Assembly (NCBI RefSeq): GCF_009856415.1
Contig: NZ_WMEZ01000002.1
Location: forward strand, 1 to 64,000
Source: Halobacillus litoralis
GTDB taxonomy: Bacteria > Bacillota > Bacilli > Bacillales > Halobacillaceae
Length of the DNA stretch: 64,000 nt
Direction of reading: 5' to 3'
A program made the translations under genes and the position numbers. This document shows, in pieces, positions 62,144 to 64,000 of the stretch (positions within the stretch are counted from its first letter, which is position 1; every line of letters starts with the position of its first letter). The notes below the pieces were generated by a model. That model was not told the origin of the DNA and ran no database searches. It was given only the letters and a program-made list of their open reading frames with translations.

Positions 62144-62802
62144 AAAGCTCCTTATTCTTAAAGACTTGATTTCGAGACTTTTGTTGAGTGGATGGGGGCT
62201 GCGGGGAATAGCTCGCTTTCCGCGGGAGCGCGGTGAGCCTCCTCGGACTGCGTCCTGTGGGGTCTCACCCTGCACTTTTTTCCCGCAGGAGTCTCGCCAT
62301 TTCCCTCCGCCCCTTTGCCATGGAAGATTCTCAAAACCACTACTAAAAGGTCAGCTCGTATAATTATGGGAAGTGGATTATAGAACACCTCTATAGCACA
62401 TAAAAGCTTGATCCTGAGCGCTTTATACCTCTCCCAATACGATAGTGAAAGACCATGCAACTTGGTACAGGGGTTCGTTTCTCCCTCACATCGAAAGGGG
62501 TTGCTGGGAAGCTGCGAGACTCCCGTGGGAGAAAGGAGATAGGCGAGATCCCGCAGGGCGTAGCCCGAGGAAGCTCGGCACTCCCCCACAGGAAAGTGTT
62601 CAAATGCGGAATCGCCCTGGTAGACACGACTGGCATAAGCAGAACAGCAACGGAATGTCCCTTTCATTCCTTTGCTGTTCTGCTTATGACGCGAGTGTCT
62701 GGGCGATGGAGCTAGACGAGTAGCTTCCCAGCCACCCCTGGCGCTCAACCCGGGCAACGAACCCCGAAAAGTCTCGAAACTGAGTCTTCCACAATCCTGC
62801 CA
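62144..62802 (+). repeat. Intergenic repeat copy 7 (modules A'-B, with nested hairpin)
   Basis: A 659-bp element between yunE and sufB, the longest copy. Module A (reverse, about 62194-62314) is close to identical, reverse-complemented, to that of copy 5. Module B (about 62470-62766) keeps GGGGTTCGTT/AACGAACCCC and inner arms GGGC/GCCC, but carries an extra hairpin at about 62597-62715. The long open frame 62158-62832 (224 codons) and the frames at 62391-62723 are by-products. Confidence 0.88.
62597..62715 (+). repeat. Nested hairpin inside repeat copy 7
   Basis: Starts TGTTCAAATGCGGAATCG, as in copy 1, then forms a long stem with arms CATAAGCAGAACAGCAA and TTGCTGTTCTGCTTATG around a GGAATG/CATTCC helix and a 7-nt loop. 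An outer pair AGACAC/GTGTCT extends it. It interrupts the module B sequence that is continuous in copy 2 (GGAAAG to CGAGTAGCTTCCC). Confidence 0.65.
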
Positions 62803-62849
62803 TATACTTATATAACTACTAAGCAGAATCAATTTACCGGTCCACGATG

Positions 62850-62884
62850 AAAAAGCCGTGCAGATGATATCTGCACGGCTTTAT
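62850..62884 (-). terminator. Terminator of the suf operon (after sufB)
   Basis: Hairpin AAAGCCGTGCAGAT/ATCTGCACGGCTTT (62852-62882) just past the sufB stop, with a short T stretch on the minus strand. Confidence 0.88.
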
Positions 62885-62892
62885 ATCTTTTA

Positions 62893-64000
62893 TTAACCGA
62901 TGGAACCTTCCATTTCGAATTTGATTAGACGGTTCATTTCTACGGCATACTCCATTGGGAGCTCTTTAGTGAACGGCTCAATGAAGCCCATGACGATCAT
63001 TTCCGTAGCTTCTTCTTCAGAAAGACCACGACTCATCAAGTAGAACAACTGCTCTTCTGACACCTTAGAAACTTTCGCTTCGTGCTCAAGAGAGATGTTC
63101 TCGTTCATGATTTCATTGTAAGGAATCGTATCTGATGTAGACTCGTTATCCATGATGAGCGTATCGCACTCAACGTTGGAACGAGCACCTTCAGCTTTAC
63201 GACCGAATTGAACAATTCCGCGATACGTTACTTTACCACCATGTTTAGAGATGGATTTAGAAACGATCGTAGAAGAAGTGTTTGGTGCCAAGTGGTGCAT
63301 TTTAGCACCGGCATCCTGGTGCTGCCCTTTACCAGCTAGAGCGATGGAAAGCGTCATTCCACGCGCGCCTTCACCTTTAAGAAGCACAGCAGGATACTTC
63401 ATCGTCAATTTGGAACCAAGGTTTCCGTCGACCCATTCCATTGTAGCGTTTGACTCTGCAACCGCACGTTTTGTTACAAGGTTGTACACGTTGTTCGCCC
63501 AGTTTTGGATCGTTGTATAACGGCAATAAGCGTTATCCTTAACAAAGATTTCTACAACGGCACTATGCAGAGAGCTTGAAGAATACGTTGGTGCTGTACA
63601 ACCTTCTACGTAGTGAACAGAAGACCCTTCGTCAGCAATGATCAACGTACGCTCAAATTGACCCATATTCTCAGAGTTGATACGGAAGTATGCTTGCAAA
63701 GGCGTTTCTACTTTCGTATCTTTCGGTACATAAATGAAGGAACCTCCGGACCAAACCGCAGAGTTCAACGCTGCGAATTTGTTATCAGACGGTGGAATAA
63801 CTTTACCGAAGTACTCTTTGAAAAGATCTTCATTCTCTTTAAGTGCAGAGTCCGTGTCCTTGAAAATAACACCCAAATCTTCAAGGTCTTTTTCCATGTT
63901 GTGATAAACGACCTCGGATTCATACTGAGCGGATACACCAGCAAGGTACTTCTGCTCGGCTTCTGGAATACCCAGACGGTCGAATGTGTTTTTAATTTCT
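62893..64000 (-). CDS. sufB: Fe-S cluster assembly scaffold protein SufB (N-terminus cut by window edge)
   Basis: The last ~368 residues of SufB are present; the frame is open to the window edge, reading [21 protein letters not shown] before the internal MEKDLEDLG. Family stretches [50 protein letters not shown] and C-terminal [17 protein letters not shown] are intact. SufB forms the scaffold with SufC/SufD; in Bacillaceae it is the last gene of sufCDSUB, which fits the terminator downstream. Confidence 0.97.
   Translation of the reverse strand, partial: EIKNTFDRLGIPEAEQKYLAGVSAQYESEVVYHNMEKDLEDLGVIFKDTDSALKENEDLFKEYFGKVIPPSDNKFAALNSAVWSGGSFIYVPKDTKVETPLQAYFRINSENMGQFERTLIIADEGSSVHYVEGCTAPTYSSSSLHSAVVEIFVKDNAYCRYTTIQNWANNVYNLVTKRAVAESNATMEWVDGNLGSKLTMKYPAVLLKGEGARGMTLSIALAGKGQHQDAGAKMHHLAPNTSSTIVSKSISKHGGKVTYRGIVQFGRKAEGARSNVECDTLIMDNESTSDTIPYNEIMNENISLEHEAKVSKVSEEQLFYLMSRGLSEEEATEMIVMGFIEPFTKELPMEYAVEMNRLIKFEMEGSIG

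Noticed and set aside
62158-62832. A 224-codon minus-strand open frame, and shorter ones in all repeat copies (8993-9241, 11076-11366, 11379-11658, 30484-30789, 45897-46121, 62391-62723)
   Set aside because: They lie within the hairpin repeats, appear on both strands because of the palindromes, differ in frame between copies and lack ribosome binding sites.
1-64000. CRISPR array, prophage, tRNA genes or integron
   Set aside because: No regularly spaced short repeats, phage genes, cloverleaf sequences or integrase were seen.

Overview
The window reads as a stretch of chromosome from a low-to-mid GC Gram-positive, endospore-forming Bacillaceae species. Gene content and order follow Bacillus subtilis blocks ytwF-leuS, ytqB-ytpB-ytpA-ytoA-metK-pckA, the men operon, yugO-yugN-pgi-yugJ, patB-kapB, yui, yum-yut and yun. 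Sporulation genes (kapB, a YhcN-type lipoprotein, yunB) support a spore former. I favour a marine or moderately halophilic genus such as Halobacillus, but that is inference from overall resemblance, not proof. No prophage, CRISPR array, tRNA gene or transposase gene is visible.

Layout: 1-96 is the 5' end of a leftward 16S rRNA gene with tandem promoters. 544-9266 carries ytwF, leuS (T-box leader), mnmM/ytqB, ytpB, ytpA, ytoA and metK (SAM riboswitch). pckA (9421-11013) sits between two direct copies of a large repeat. ytkD and a frameshifted lipoprotein pseudogene follow. 13359-22584 is menaquinone biosynthesis: leftward menF-menD-menH-menB-menE-menC and divergent menA with a candidate DHNA-CoA thioesterase. 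23030-23920 is ribU under an FMN riboswitch. 24166-33714 holds small hypothetical genes, ytoP, a potassium channel, pgi and an alcohol dehydrogenase. 33958-41117 holds patB, a Cu/Zn-SOD lipoprotein, kapB, deoD, pepA and yui genes. 41502-45609 is a respiratory and Fe-S group (ndh, yumC, yutM, yuzB, yuzD, yutI). 46136-62037 holds a 2-hydroxyacid dehydrogenase, yutG, yut genes, lytH, an NSS transporter with its 32-residue partner, an NhaC-type carrier under a lysine riboswitch, yunB, an HD-GYP protein, yunD and yunE. The right edge is a truncated sufB.

The most unusual content is a family of seven intergenic repeats (8699-9266, 11103-11649, 30491-31132, 41237-41430, 45684-46090, 47896-48139, 62144-62802). 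They have shared ends with inverted GAAGACTC..TTTCGAGA arms and contain one or two long hairpin modules (A and B). Between copies, helices change by compensating substitutions, the two-module interior occurs in both orientations relative to the ends, and two further hairpin sequences appear nested inside. Short open frames inside these repeats are by-products, not genes.

Four classic RNA leaders are visible: a leucine T-box, SAM-I, FMN and lysine riboswitches, each with a terminator before its gene. Most operons end at clear intrinsic terminators, which are listed. Starts were chosen from ribosome binding sites, so several genes are shorter than their longest open frame.
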